Source: JAFALK01 sp042701975 (lineage in GTDB: Bacteria; Pseudomonadota; Gammaproteobacteria; Burkholderiales; Burkholderiaceae_C). Taken from it: 64,000 nucleotides of DNA. Below, one piece after another: positions 48,203-57,530 of the stretch (within the stretch, counting starts at the first letter, position 1; each line of letters begins with the position of its first letter). Position numbers and translations under genes: made by a program. The stretch covers positions 4,526,001 to 4,590,000 of the forward strand of contig CP170561.1 of NCBI GenBank assembly GCA_042701975.1. The letters run 5' to 3'. The notes under the pieces are model-generated. The model had not been told where the DNA came from. It worked only from the letters and a program-made list of their open reading frames with translations, and did not search any database.

Positions 48203-50458
48203 TCAACGCGGACGACGCGCTTTCACTTCGGCGTGGCGGCCGACCTTGGCTGCCTTCTTCATCGCGCTCTTGGTACCGGCAGCCGTACTGCCGCCCTTGG
48301 AGGCGGCCTTGCGGGCCGCCCCGCCCTTGCCTGACTTGGCCGCCGCCTTGATCTCGCGATCGCTCTGGCGCACACGCTCGAGCTCCTCCTGCGCGCTCGC
48401 GGGCGCAGAGCGTGCGGCGCCACGCGAACGTGCCACATCCTCGCCATCGCGCACGAGGCGGAAATCGATCTTGCGGCCGTCCAGATCCACACGGCTGACC
48501 TGCACCTGCACGCGCGCGCCGGTGACGTAGCGGATGCCGGTGCGCTCGCCGCGCAGCTCCTGGCGCACTTCGTCGAAGCGGTAGTACTCGCCGCCGAGCT
48601 CGGTGATGTGGATGAGCCCTTCCACATAGAGCGCATCGAGCGTGACGAAGAGTCCGAAGCTCGTGACCGCGCTGACGGTGCCGGCGAATTCCTCACCCAG
48701 ATGCTCGCGCATGTAGCGGCACTTGAGCCAGGCCTCCACATCGCGTGAAGCCTCGTCGGCGCGGCGTTCGTTGGCGCTGCAATGCGCGCCCACCACTTCC
48801 CAGCGCTCGGCCTCTGTGTTGGCATCGGCCGGGTTCAACGGCGGCGCCTTGCCCGGTCGCTTGGGCGGCACGGGCACCTTCATCTTGGCGGCATCGAGCT
48901 TGTAGGGCTTGCCGGCCAGGATGGCCTTGATGCAGCGGTGGACCAGCAGGTCCGGATAGCGGCGGATCGGGCTGGTGAAGTGCGTGTACGCGCCGTAGGC
49001 CAGGCCGAAGTGGCCCGAGTTGGCCGGCGTGTAAATGGCCTGCTGCATGGAGCGCAGCAGCATGCTGTGAATCTGCGCGACGTCGGGCCGATCCTTGGTC
49101 GCCGCGGCAATGGCCTGGTACTCGGCGGGCTTTGGATCGTCAGACAGGCTGAGGTTCAGGCCCAGCGTGCGCAGGTAGGCCTGCAGCGCGGTGCGCTTCT
49201 CGGGCGTGGGGCCTTCGTGCACACGGAACAGGCTGGACTGCTTGTGCGCGGCGATGAACTCGGCGGCGCAGACGTTGGCGGCCAGCATGGCCTCTTCGAT
49301 CAGCCGGTGCGCGTCGTTGCGGGTGCGCGGCACGATCTTCTCGATGCGGCCGTTCTCGTCGCAGACGATCTGGGTCTCGGTCGTCTCGAAGTCCATCGCA
49401 CCGCGCTTGGCGCGCTGGCCCAGCAAGGCGCGGTAGACCTCGTGCAGATGCAGCAGATGCGGCACCAGCTCGCGGCGCTTGCTGGCCTCGGGGCCGTGCG
49501 TGTTGCCGAGGATGGCGGCCACCTCGGTGTAGGTGAAGCGCTCGTGCGAGCGGATCACGGCCGGGTAGAACTGGTAGGCATGCATCTCGCCGTCTGCGTT
49601 GACGAGCATGTCGCAGACCATCGTGAGGCGGTCTTCGTAAGGCACGAGCGAGCACAGGCCGTTGGAGATCTTCTCCGGCAGCATCGGGATGACGCGGCGC
49701 GGGAAGTAGACGCTGGTGGCACGCTCGTAGGCGTCGGCATCCAGCGGCTCGCCGGGCTTGACGTAGTGGCTCACGTCGGCGATGGCCACCAGCAGGCGCC
49801 AGCCGTTGAAGGCGGTCTTGCCGCGACCCTGCTTGAAAGGCTCGCAGTAGACGGCATCGTCGAAGTCGCGGGCGTCTTCACCGTCAATGGTGACGAGCGC
49901 CACGTCGCGCAAGTCGACACGCTGCTTGAGGTCGGCGGCGCGCAGCCGCTCTGGCAGCTTGGCGGCCTGCTGCAGCGTTTCCGGTGAGAAGCGGTGCGGC
50001 ACGTCGTACTTGCGCACGGCGATCTCGATCTCCATGCCGGGATCGTCGATCTCACCCAGTACCTCGACCACACGGCCCACGGGCTGCGAGTACAGCGAAG
50101 GCGGCTCGGTCAGCTCGACCGCCACGACCTGTCCCGCATGGGCGCTGGCGATGGCGTTCTTGGGGATCAGGATGTCCTGGCCCATGCGCTTGTCTTCGGG
50201 GGCGACGAGCCAGATGCCCGATTCGAGCAGCAGGCGGCCGATGATCGGGCGCTTCTTGCGCTCGAGGATCTCCAGCACCTTGCCTTCGGGGCGGCCGCGC
50301 TTGTCCATGCGGATCACGCGCACGCGCAGCCGGTCGCCGTTCATCACGGCGCGGGTTTCCTGCGAGGAGAGGTAGATGTCGGCCGAGCCGTCATCGGGGA
50401 TCAGGAAGCCGTGGCCGTCGCGATGGCCTTGCAATGTGCCTTCAACTTCGCCCAGCAA
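48203..50458 (-). CDS. rnr: Ribonuclease R (short form without N-terminal HTH domain)
   Basis: A hydrolytic 3'-5' exoribonuclease that degrades structured RNA. Cold-shock-like OB domains (GTLQGHRDGHGFLIPDDG, DKRGRPEGKVLEI) come first, then the RNB catalytic domain with the Asp cluster in VTIDGEDARDFDDAVYCE, an S1 domain (EEFAGTVSAVTSFGLFVTLD) and a Lys/Ala/Gly-rich basic tail. The usual N-terminal HTH domain is absent, as in some Burkholderiales. No ATG or GTG lies between the tRNA-Leu gene and the first conserved residues. A TTG at 50458 with GAGGG 7-8 bases upstream gives about 751 residues; an ATG at 50587 in the same frame lies inside the tRNA gene on the other strand and is unlikely. Confidence 0.9.
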   Translation of the reverse strand: MLGEVEGTLQGHRDGHGFLIPDDGSADIYLSSQETRAVMNGDRLRVRVIRMDKRGRPEGKVLEILERKKRPIIGRLLLESGIWLVAPEDKRMGQDILIPKNAIASAHAGQVVAVELTEPPSLYSQPVGRVVEVLGEIDDPGMEIEIAVRKYDVPHRFSPETLQQAAKLPERLRAADLKQRVDLRDVALVTIDGEDARDFDDAVYCEPFKQGRGKTAFNGWRLLVAIADVSHYVKPGEPLDADAYERATSVYFPRRVIPMLPEKISNGLCSLVPYEDRLTMVCDMLVNADGEMHAYQFYPAVIRSHERFTYTEVAAILGNTHGPEASKRRELVPHLLHLHEVYRALLGQRAKRGAMDFETTETQIVCDENGRIEKIVPRTRNDAHRLIEEAMLAANVCAAEFIAAHKQSSLFRVHEGPTPEKRTALQAYLRTLGLNLSLSDDPKPAEYQAIAAATKDRPDVAQIHSMLLRSMQQAIYTPANSGHFGLAYGAYTHFTSPIRRYPDLLVHRCIKAILAGKPYKLDAAKMKVPVPPKRPGKAPPLNPADANTEAERWEVVGAHCSANERRADEASRDVEAWLKCRYMREHLGEEFAGTVSAVTSFGLFVTLDALYVEGLIHITELGGEYYRFDEVRQELRGERTGIRYVTGARVQVQVSRVDLDGRKIDFRLVRDGEDVARSRGAARSAPASAQEELERVRQSDREIKAAAKSGKGGAARKAASKGGSTAAGTKSAMKKAAKVGRHAEVKARRPR

Positions 50459-50503
50459 ACCGGCGCCCTCTTTAGAGACCCCAATTGCATTCTTGAAATT
50501 TTT

Positions 50504-50509
50504 TATGAT
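50504..50509 (+). promoter_or_regulatory. Candidate -10 box for tRNA-Leu
   Basis: TATGAT lies in an AT-rich stretch (50489-50515) unlike the surrounding GC-rich sequence, about 50 bases before the mature tRNA 5' end. TTGAAA and TTGCAT occur upstream, but neither is at ideal spacing, so the -35 box is uncertain. Confidence 0.45.
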
Positions 50510-50559
50510 AGACTCTCTGTCTTTCCTGAAATGCCCAGAACGTTTTGCTCTGGGACCTT

Positions 50560-50644
<85 letters not shown>

Positions 50645-50653
50645 AACACTTGC

Positions 50654-50680
50654 AAAGCCAGCGCATTCGCGCTGGCTTTT
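50654..50680 (+). terminator. Intrinsic terminator of tRNA-Leu
   Basis: AAAGCCAGCGC (50654-50664) pairs with GCGCTGGCTTT (50669-50679) around ATTC, followed by TTCTTTTG. It lies 9 bases after the tRNA CCA end and is the strongest plus-strand terminator in the window. Confidence 0.9.
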
Positions 50681-50748
50681 CTTTTGCGCGAACCCGCTTT
50701 CAAGCGGGTCGCGTGCATTATGCGGCCACACATCGAGTGGGCCATAAA

Positions 50749-50770
50749 AACGGCCGCATGACCGGCCGTT
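50749..50770 (-). terminator. Intrinsic terminator of the phosphoribosyltransferase gene
   Basis: AACGGCCG (50749-50756) pairs with CGGCCGTT (50763-50770) around a six-base loop. On the minus strand it lies 9 bases after the stop codon and is followed by TTTATGG, completing a typical terminator. It separates the purA group from rnr. Confidence 0.8.
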
Positions 50771-50779
50771 GTTGCTTCA

Positions 50780-51301
50780 TCAAACCGCGAACTTCTTCGC
50801 GAGGGCTTCCGGGCCCATGCCATCGTACTCCTCGAACGGCTGATGGATCCACGGTGAGGTTTCCAGCATCTCGCAGTAGTAGTCCGGCTCGTAGGCCGAG
50901 ACCTTCTTCGTCCAGATCACCGCCGAGCGCAGCTCGGTGATGGCCGGCATGCCGCGCAGGCGCTCGACCACGGCCTTGAGCGTCACACCCGAGTCCGCCA
51001 GATCATCGACCAGCAGCACGCGGCCAGCCAGCTCGCCCTTGGGCATGGTGATGTACTTGGCCATATCCAGGCGACCCTGGATGGTGCCGGCCTCGGCGCG
51101 GTAGCTGCTCGTGGACATGATGCCCAGCGGCTTGTCGAACACGCGCGAGAGCACGTCGCCGGGGCGCATGCCGCCGCGGGCCAGGCAGAGGATCTGGTCG
51201 AACTGCCAGCCGGAAGCGTGGACCTTGAGTGCCAGCCGCTCGGTCAGCAGGTGGTACTCGTCCCAGGACACGTACAAGTGCTTGCCGTCGTCGGTCAACA
51301 T
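50780..51301 (-). CDS. Purine-type phosphoribosyltransferase
   Basis: A 173-residue type I PRTase. The PRPP-binding motif is VLLVDDLADSGVTLKAVVERL, the flexible region TSSYRAEAGTIQGRL and the N-terminal ILCLARGGMRPGDVLSRVF. It resembles the Gpt/hypoxanthine-guanine group used in purine salvage. The PRTase is 59 bases downstream of purA on the same strand, so salvage and de novo AMP steps may be co-expressed. AGGAG precedes the ATG. The C-terminal half (SPWIHQPFEEYDGMG) is typical of xanthine/hypoxanthine transferases, but the exact base specificity is not clear. Confidence 0.88.
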   Translation of the reverse strand: MLTDDGKHLYVSWDEYHLLTERLALKVHASGWQFDQILCLARGGMRPGDVLSRVFDKPLGIMSTSSYRAEAGTIQGRLDMAKYITMPKGELAGRVLLVDDLADSGVTLKAVVERLRGMPAITELRSAVIWTKKVSAYEPDYYCEMLETSPWIHQPFEEYDGMGPEALAKKFAV

Positions 51302-51360
51302 GAGGTGGGTCTCCTGTGTGTCAGTGCAGATATGGGGTTAATCGAATTCAGGCAGCCGAA

Positions 51361-52695
51361 TCAGGCTGCATACGGGTGACGCAGCACGATCGTGTGCTCA
51401 CGATCCGGGCCGGTGGACACCATGGCGATCGGCGCGCCGATCACTTCCTCGATGCGCTTGAGGTAGCGGCGGGCGTTCTCGGGCAGCTTGTCCCAGTCGG
51501 TCACGCCGAAGGTGGTCTCGGTCCAGCCCGGGAAGGTTTCGTAGATGGGCTTGCAGGCGACGATTTCGTCGGCGTCCAGCGGCAGGATGTCGACGGTACG
51601 GCCGTCGAGCTCGTAGCCCACGCACATCTGGATTTCCTTGAGGCCGTCCAGCACGTCCAGCTTGGTCATGCACAGCCCGGTAATGCCGTTGATGATGATC
51701 GAGCGCTTGAGTGCGGCGGCATCGATCCAGCCGCAGCGGCGCGCGCGGCCGGTCACGGTGCCCTTCTCCTGGCCCACGGTCGACAGGTGATAGCCCACCG
51801 TGCCTTCCTTCTCCCACTCGAGTTCGGTCGGGAACGGGCCCGAGCCGACGCGCGTGGCATAGGCCTTGGTGATGCCCAGCATGTAGTGCAGCATCTGCGG
51901 GCCGACGCCGGCACCGGCGGCGGCATTGCCGGCCACGCAGTTGCTCGACGTGACATACGGATACGTGCCATGGTCGATGTCCAGCAGCGTGCCTTGTGCG
52001 CCTTCGAACAGGATGTTCTGGCCGGCCAGGTTGGCCTTGTGGATCAGGTAGCCGACGTCCGCCATCATGGGCTTGAGCTGTTCGGCCATCTTCATCGCTT
52101 GGTCGAAGATCGGCTGGAACTCGAGCGCGCCGGACTTCAGGAAGCCGGTCAGCACAAAGTTGTGCAGCTCCAGCAGCTCCTTCAGCTTCTTAGCAAAACG
52201 CTCGGGGTGCTTCAGGTCCTGCACGCGCAGGGCGCGGCGGGCGACCTTGTCTTCATAGGCCGGGCCGATGCCCTTGCCTGTGGTGCCGATCTTGCCGCTA
52301 CCACTGGTCTCGCGAAGCGCTTCGCGAGCCTTGTCCACTTCGACGTGGAAGGGCAGGATCAGCGGGCAGTTCTCGCTGATGAACAGGCGCGAGCGCACTT
52401 CGACGCCGGCCTTCTCGATGCGCTCGATCTCACCCAGCAGGTGGGTCGGATCGACCACCACGCCATTGCCGATGTAGCAAGGCACGCCGTCGCGCATGAT
52501 GCCCGACGGGATCAGCTGCAGCGCGGTCTTCACGCCCTTGATGACCAGCGTGTGGCCAGCGTTGTGGCCACCCTGGAAGCGCACCACGCCCTGGGCGTGA
52601 TCGGTCATCCAGTCAACCAGCTTGCCCTTGCCTTCGTCACCCCACTGGGTGCCGACCACCACCACATTGCGGCCGCGCGCGATTTCGCTTTGCAT
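51361..52695 (-). CDS. purA: Adenylosuccinate synthetase
   Basis: A 444-residue GTP-dependent enzyme converting IMP and aspartate to adenylosuccinate, the first committed step to AMP. It has VGTQWGDEGKGKLVDWM (P-loop-like GDEGKGK, catalytic Asp and the nearby GHNAGHT), GTTGKGIGPAYEDKV and the C-terminal VTGRARRCGWID and VDILPLDAD segments. The ATG at 52695 is weakly preceded by GGAAC; an upstream in-frame codon would add an Arg-rich tail that does not fit. It follows hisZ after 47 bases. Confidence 0.97.
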   Translation of the reverse strand: MQSEIARGRNVVVVGTQWGDEGKGKLVDWMTDHAQGVVRFQGGHNAGHTLVIKGVKTALQLIPSGIMRDGVPCYIGNGVVVDPTHLLGEIERIEKAGVEVRSRLFISENCPLILPFHVEVDKAREALRETSGSGKIGTTGKGIGPAYEDKVARRALRVQDLKHPERFAKKLKELLELHNFVLTGFLKSGALEFQPIFDQAMKMAEQLKPMMADVGYLIHKANLAGQNILFEGAQGTLLDIDHGTYPYVTSSNCVAGNAAAGAGVGPQMLHYMLGITKAYATRVGSGPFPTELEWEKEGTVGYHLSTVGQEKGTVTGRARRCGWIDAAALKRSIIINGITGLCMTKLDVLDGLKEIQMCVGYELDGRTVDILPLDADEIVACKPIYETFPGWTETTFGVTDWDKLPENARRYLKRIEEVIGAPIAMVSTGPDREHTIVLRHPYAA

Positions 52696-52742
52696 ATCGA
52701 GTTCCAAGTACTTGATGAGTGTGTTTGTCGGGGAGGCGGCGC

Positions 52743-53906
52743 TCAGAGCGCGCGCACCACCCACTGGGGGCCGACCTGCGTCAGTTCGCGGTCGCATTCG
52801 AATTCGTCCTGCTCGTGCTCGTGCCCGGGGAGCATGCACACCACGGTCTCGCCCTTGCCGCGCAGCGCGCGGATGGCTGCGCGCAGGCCCGGGTCCTCGC
52901 CCCAGGGCGCACGCACGGCGGCACGCAGGGGCTTGGAAGGGCTCAAGGTCACGAGGGCCTTGAGGTCCAGGCTGAACCCGACGGCCGGGCGGCGCCGGCC
53001 GAAGACAGCGCCGACCTCGTCGTAGCGGCCGCCGCGCAGGACGGCGTCGCTCGAACCGGAGGCGTAGACGGCGAAGCGGACGCCGCTGTAGTAGGTGTAG
53101 CCGCGCAGGTCGGCCAGGTCGAAGCCCAGCGTCACGTCAGGATGCGAGGCGGCCACATGGCGAGCCAGCCACTGCAGATCATCGAGCGCGCCGCTGACGG
53201 TAGCGTTCTGCGGCAGTTCGCGGCGGGCCGCATCGAGCACGTCTGCACCACCATAGAGGCGCAGCAGCGCGTTCAGGCCCTTGGCAGCGGACTCGGGCAG
53301 GCCCGTCGTCAGGCCAGCCAGCGTCGGCGCGTCCTTGGCGGCCAGCGCGGCGACGATGTCCTGCAGCTGTTGTTCGCCCAGGCGCACGTCGCCGAGGATG
53401 CCTTGCACCAGGCGCGCGTCGCCCAGATCCAGCGTGATGCCCGAAAGGCCGGCGCGGCGCACGGCGTCCAGCGCCAGCTCCTGCACTTCCAGATCGGCTT
53501 CCAGGCCGGCGTGGCCGTAGATCTCAACGCCGAACTGCAACGGCTCACGCGAGGCGTGCAGGCCGTCGGGACGGGTGTGCAGCACCGGGCCGCAATAGCA
53601 CAGGCGCGTCACACCCTGGCGGTTCAGCAGGTGGGCGTCGATGCGGGCGACTTGAGGCGTGGTGTCGGCGCGCAGGCCGAGCGAGCGGCCGCTGAGCTGG
53701 TCCACCAGCTTGAAAGTCTTGAGGTCCAACGCATGGCCGGCGCCCGAGAGCAGCGATTCCAGATGCTCCAGCAGCGGCGGCTGGACCAGCTCGCAGCCAT
53801 AGCCGGCCGCCATGTCGAGCAGCTCACGGCGCAGCTCTTCGATGCGGCGTGCCTGCGCGGGCAGGACATCGGCAATGTGCTCAGGCAGGAGCCAAGCAGA
53901 AGACAT
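52743..53906 (-). CDS. hisZ: ATP phosphoribosyltransferase regulatory subunit HisZ
   Basis: A 387-residue histidyl-tRNA-synthetase-like protein without the anticodon-binding domain, which pairs with the short form of HisG to make the first enzyme of histidine synthesis feedback-sensitive. It has WLLPEHIADVLPAQARRIEELRRELLD, LLRADTTPQVARIDAHLLNR and GYTYYSGVRFAVYASG, homologous to class II synthetase motifs. hisG is not in this window. Its position after hflC/DUF2065 and before purA is typical of the group. It is distinct from hisS, encoded elsewhere here. Confidence 0.95.
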   Translation of the reverse strand: MSSAWLLPEHIADVLPAQARRIEELRRELLDMAAGYGCELVQPPLLEHLESLLSGAGHALDLKTFKLVDQLSGRSLGLRADTTPQVARIDAHLLNRQGVTRLCYCGPVLHTRPDGLHASREPLQFGVEIYGHAGLEADLEVQELALDAVRRAGLSGITLDLGDARLVQGILGDVRLGEQQLQDIVAALAAKDAPTLAGLTTGLPESAAKGLNALLRLYGGADVLDAARRELPQNATVSGALDDLQWLARHVAASHPDVTLGFDLADLRGYTYYSGVRFAVYASGSSDAVLRGGRYDEVGAVFGRRRPAVGFSLDLKALVTLSPSKPLRAAVRAPWGEDPGLRAAIRALRGKGETVVCMLPGHEHEQDEFECDRELTQVGPQWVVRAL

Positions 53907-53981
53907 GGGCGACTGGGGGCGGTTAAAAACGGCATTGTACCGGGCTCTAGAGGCAAACCCGGACGTCAACGCAGTTCGCGT

Positions 53982-54170
53982 TCAGTCCACGAACAAGAAC
54001 AAGATCACAAAGCCGGCCAGCATGCTTGCCAGGCCCATGAAGCGCAACTGGCCATCGCTCATCGACAGCAGCCGCGCAAAGACCTGCCGCCAGTTGCCGG
54101 GGCTGATCAGGGGCATCAACCCCTCGATCAGCAGCATGAGCCCGAGGCCCAGCAGCAGCTTGTCGGCCAC
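53982..54170 (-). CDS. DUF2065 small membrane protein (YjeT-like)
   Basis: A 62-residue protein with two membrane helices (LLLGLGLMLLIEGLMPLI and FMGLASMLAGFVILFLFV). It starts at GTG 54170, immediately after the hflC stop codon, with no gap. DUF2065 genes regularly follow hflC in Burkholderiales and in enterobacteria, which suggests a link to HflKC, but no function is known. Confidence 0.9.
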   Translation of the reverse strand: MADKLLLGLGLMLLIEGLMPLISPGNWRQVFARLLSMSDGQLRFMGLASMLAGFVILFLFVD

Positions 54171-55070
54171 TTATTTGTGCGCCGGACCCGGTGCAGGCGC
54201 GCCACCACGCAGCGCCTTGAAGAACTCCGTGCTCGAAGGATCGACCACCATCACGTCGCCCTTGTTCTTCCAGGTTTCGCGGTAGGCGTCGAGCGAGCGG
54301 TAGAACTGCGCGAAGCTCGGGTCGCGGCCGAAGGACTCGGCATAGATGGCCGAAGCCTTGGCATCGCCATCACCCTTGATCTTCTGGGCGTCGCGGTAGG
54401 CCTCGGCCAGGATCACGTCGCGCTGGCGCTCGGCATCGGCGCGGATCTTCTCGCCTTCGGCAAGGCCGGTGGCACGCGCCTCGTTGGCCACGCGCTTGCG
54501 CTCGGCTTGCATGCGGTTGTAGACCGACTCGGTGATGTTGGCGGCGAAGTCCACGCGCTTGATGCGCACGTCCACGACCTCGATGCCGAACTGCTTGGCT
54601 TCGTCCTCGAGGCGACGGCGCACGTCGTTCATGATCTTCTCGCGCTCGGTGGCCAACACGGCCAACACGGTGCGCTTGGTCACTTCCTCGTTGAAGGCGG
54701 CCTGCACGACCGGCGAGAGGCGGCTGTCCACGGTGCCCATGGCGTCGCTGCCCCCGCCGCTGTTGCGGATGAACTGGCGCGGATCGGTGATGCGCCACTT
54801 GATCAGCCAGTCGATGACGAGGCTCTTCTTCTCGGCGGTGAAGATGGGGCGCGATTCGGCGCTGTCCAGCGTCTGGATGCGCCGGTCGAGCACGACCACG
54901 GTCTGCACCAGCGGGATCTTGGCCTTCAGGCCGGGCTCGGTGATGACTTCCTTGATCTCGCCCCAGGTGTACACCGCGGCGTACTGTTTCTGGTCGACGA
55001 CGAAGACGGTGGAGCTGATCAGCACGAAGGCGACCAGCACGGCGATGACGGTGGAGATGATGCGGTTCAT
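54171..55070 (-). CDS. hflC: HflC, modulator of FtsH protease
   Basis: A 299-residue SPFH/prohibitin-family protein. The N-terminal anchor helix is ISTVIAVLVAFVLISSTVFVV; the SPFH domain follows (GEIKEVITEPGLKAKIPLVQTVV), then a long coiled coil (about 185-270, VANEARATGLAEGEKIRADAERQRDVIL). With HflK it forms a large periplasmic cage around FtsH. It lies 18 bases after hflK. Confidence 0.96.
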   Translation of the reverse strand: MNRIISTVIAVLVAFVLISSTVFVVDQKQYAAVYTWGEIKEVITEPGLKAKIPLVQTVVVLDRRIQTLDSAESRPIFTAEKKSLVIDWLIKWRITDPRQFIRNSGGGSDAMGTVDSRLSPVVQAAFNEEVTKRTVLAVLATEREKIMNDVRRRLEDEAKQFGIEVVDVRIKRVDFAANITESVYNRMQAERKRVANEARATGLAEGEKIRADAERQRDVILAEAYRDAQKIKGDGDAKASAIYAESFGRDPSFAQFYRSLDAYRETWKNKGDVMVVDPSSTEFFKALRGGAPAPGPAHK

Positions 55071-55088
55071 GTTCTTGTTCCTCCCCGG

Positions 55089-56279
55089 TCAACGGCCTTC
55101 GCGACTGCGCGTGGTGTCACGTGCGCGCGCATCGCTGCTGGTGCTGGGCGCACTGGCATCGCTGGAAGAGACGGCGACCGGCGTGCTCGCGGTCACGCTG
55201 GAATTGGACTGCTGGATCAGCTTGTCCAGCGGCAGGTACAGCAGGTTGGAGCCGCTGCGGCTGTCCACCATGACCTTGGTGACGTTGCTGTACACCTGCT
55301 TCATCGTGTCGATGTAGAGGCGGTCGCGCGTGACGGCCGGTGCCTTCTGGTATTCGGCCAGCACGCTCTTGAAACGCGCTGCATCGCCCTCGGCCGTGCC
55401 AATGACCTTGGCCTTGTAGCCCTCGGCTTCCTCATGCAGGCGCGAGGCCCTGCCCTGCGCTTGCGGGATTTCGTTGTTGGCGTAGGCCTGGGCTTCATTC
55501 TTGGCGCGCTCGCGGTCCTGGCTGGCGCGGAAGGCGTCGTCGAAGGCGGCCTGCACCTGCTCGGGCGCCTGAACGCTCTGCAGGTTGACGTTCTTGATCA
55601 GGATGCCGGCCTTGAGGCGGTCGAGCTGAGCCTGGATGGACTTGCTCAGGTCCGCGGCGATGGCGTCGCGCTGCTCGTACAGCACCGAGTCCATGTTGGA
55701 GCGGCCCACCACCTCGCGCACGGCCGATTCGGCGGCCAGCTTGACGGCCTCGTCGGGGCGGTAGTTCTCGAACAGGTAGTCGCGCGAGTCCTTGATGATG
55801 TATTGCACCGCGAAGCGGATGTCGACGATGTTCTCGTCATGCGTGAGCATCGAGGAATCGCGAAGGCCGGTGGCCTGCACGACCGAGAGGCCGCCCACGT
55901 CCACCTGCTGGAGCTTCGAGGCCGAGACAATCTCGTGCGCCTGGAACGGATACGGCAGGCGCCACTGCGGGCCGGCGCCCACGGTCTTGCTGTACTTGCC
56001 GAAGCTCGTCACCACGGCCTGCTGGCCTTCCTGGACGATGTAGATGCCGCTGCCCAGCCAGGCCACGACCACCACACCGATGACCAGGCCCACGCCGAGG
56101 CCGGCGCCCTTCATCTCGGGCCGGCCATCGTCGCCGCCCTTGTTGTCGTTGCCGTTGTTGCCCTTGCCTCCGAAGAGGTTGGAGAGCTTGCGGTTGAAGT
56201 CACGCCAGAGCTCGTCGAGATCCGGCGGTCCGTCGTTGCGGCTGTTGAAGATGCGGCTGGCGCGCTGAAGAATGTTCAT
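55089..56279 (-). CDS. hflK: HflK, modulator of FtsH protease
   Basis: A 396-residue SPFH protein partnering HflC. A cytoplasmic N-terminal region with Gly/Asn/Asp repeats (FGGKGNNGNDNKGG) precedes the membrane anchor (LGVGLVIGVVVVAWLGSGIYIVQ) and the SPFH domain (FGKYSKTVGAGPQWRLPYPFQAHEIV). The coiled-coil arm contains AQAYANNEIPQAQGRASRLHEEAEGYKAKVIG. A Ser/Asp/Arg-rich tail ends it. The start overlaps the hflX stop as ATGA, so hflX-hflK-hflC are coupled. Confidence 0.96.
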   Translation of the reverse strand: MNILQRASRIFNSRNDGPPDLDELWRDFNRKLSNLFGGKGNNGNDNKGGDDGRPEMKGAGLGVGLVIGVVVVAWLGSGIYIVQEGQQAVVTSFGKYSKTVGAGPQWRLPYPFQAHEIVSASKLQQVDVGGLSVVQATGLRDSSMLTHDENIVDIRFAVQYIIKDSRDYLFENYRPDEAVKLAAESAVREVVGRSNMDSVLYEQRDAIAADLSKSIQAQLDRLKAGILIKNVNLQSVQAPEQVQAAFDDAFRASQDRERAKNEAQAYANNEIPQAQGRASRLHEEAEGYKAKVIGTAEGDAARFKSVLAEYQKAPAVTRDRLYIDTMKQVYSNVTKVMVDSRSGSNLLYLPLDKLIQQSNSSVTASTPVAVSSSDASAPSTSSDARARDTTRSREGR

Positions 56280-57517
56280 GCTTGAGCGTTGGAGGCGTCA
56301 GAGGTGTCGTCGGGAGTGTCCGACGGATTGTGCATGCGCGGATCGTAGTCGACCGGCTCGGGCGGACGTTCGGCCTGCATGGCCTGCGCGATCTGCTCGC
56401 GCAGCAGGTCCAGGCCCTCGCCCTTCAGGGCGCTGACGAAGACGCGCGGCACGCGGCGGCCGTCGCGCTCGAGCACGTCGGGGTTGCTGCGCGGGCGCTG
56501 GTCTTCGTCGAGCATGTCCTGCTTGTTGTAGACCAGGATCTGCGGGATGTGGCTGGCGCCGATTTCCTCGAGCACGCGGTCGACCTCGACCATCTGCTCC
56601 ATCAGGACCGGCGAAGCGGCATCCACCACGTGCAGCAGCAGATCGGCGTCGGCCGCCTCCTGCAGCGTGGCGCGGAAGGCCTCGACCAGCTTGTGTGGCA
56701 GGTCGCGGATGAAACCCACGGTGTCGGACAGCGAGGCGCTGGCGCCGGCCTGCTCCAGGTAGAGCGAGCGGGTGGTGGTGTCCAGCGTGGCGAAGAGCTG
56801 GTCGGCCGCATAGGTGCGCGCCTTGACCAGCGAATTGAACAGCGTGGACTTGCCGGCGTTCGTGTAGCCGACCAGCGAGACGCGGAAGACACCGTTGCGC
56901 GAACGCGAGCGGCGCTGCGTGCTGCGCTGCTTCTGCACCTTCTTGAGCCGCTCCTTGGTCGTCTTGATGCGGTCGTCAATCATCCGACGGTCCAGCTCGA
57001 TCTGGGCCTCGCCCGGGCCGCCGCGCATGCCGATGCCGCCGCTCTGGCGCTCCAGGTGGCTCCAGCGGCGCACCAGACGCGTGGCCAGGTACTGCAGCCG
57101 CGCGAGCTCGACCTGCAGCTTGCCTTCGTGGCTCTGCGCGCGCTGGGCGAAGATTTCCAGGATCAGGGCCGTGCGGTCTGCCACGGGCACGCCCAGGGCG
57201 CGCTCCAGGTTGCGCTGCTGGGCCGGCGAGATCGCCTGGTCGAACAGCACGGTGTGGGCCTGGTGGGTCTGGACGAGGAGCTTGATCTCCTCGGCCTTGC
57301 CGGAGCCGACGAAGAGTGCGGCGTCTGGCGCCTGGCGGCGGGCCACGACGCGGGCCACCGGCGTATCGCCGGCCGATTCGGCCAGCAGGGCCAGTTCATC
57401 GAGCGTGGGGTCGAAGCCCACTTCGGCGTGGTGGCCGCGGGCGAATTCGACGCCCACCAGAATGGCGCGCGCCATCTCGTTGGACGAGAGCGCGGCAGTG
57501 TGGGAGTTGGAACTCAA
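56276..57517 (-). CDS. hflX: GTPase HflX, ribosome-splitting
   Basis: A 413-residue GTPase that binds 50S subunits and splits stalled ribosomes. The N-terminal HflX domain contains GSGKAEEIKLLVQTHQAHTVLFDQAISPAQQRNLE, then the helical RLQYLATRLVRRWSHLERQSGGIGMRGGPGEAQIELDRR. The G domain has VGYTNAGKSTLFN (P-loop), DTVGFI (G3) and YNKQDM (G4). The frame opens at TTG 57517, directly after a terminator, with no Shine-Dalgarno; an ATG at 57475 gives a 399-residue form starting MARAILVGV and may be the real start. Confidence 0.93.
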   Translation of the reverse strand: MSSNSHTAALSSNEMARAILVGVEFARGHHAEVGFDPTLDELALLAESAGDTPVARVVARRQAPDAALFVGSGKAEEIKLLVQTHQAHTVLFDQAISPAQQRNLERALGVPVADRTALILEIFAQRAQSHEGKLQVELARLQYLATRLVRRWSHLERQSGGIGMRGGPGEAQIELDRRMIDDRIKTTKERLKKVQKQRSTQRRSRSRNGVFRVSLVGYTNAGKSTLFNSLVKARTYAADQLFATLDTTTRSLYLEQAGASASLSDTVGFIRDLPHKLVEAFRATLQEAADADLLLHVVDAASPVLMEQMVEVDRVLEEIGASHIPQILVYNKQDMLDEDQRPRSNPDVLERDGRRVPRVFVSALKGEGLDLLREQIAQAMQAERPPEPVDYDPRMHNPSDTPDDTSDASNAQA

Positions 57518-57530
57518 GATGGCAATAAAA

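Noticed and set aside
52719..56285. A 1188-codon open frame antisense to hisZ, DUF2065, hflC and hflK
   Set aside because: Translation is Ala/Arg/His/Gln-rich without domains, and the opposite strand carries four well-conserved genes. It is an effect of high GC at third codon positions.
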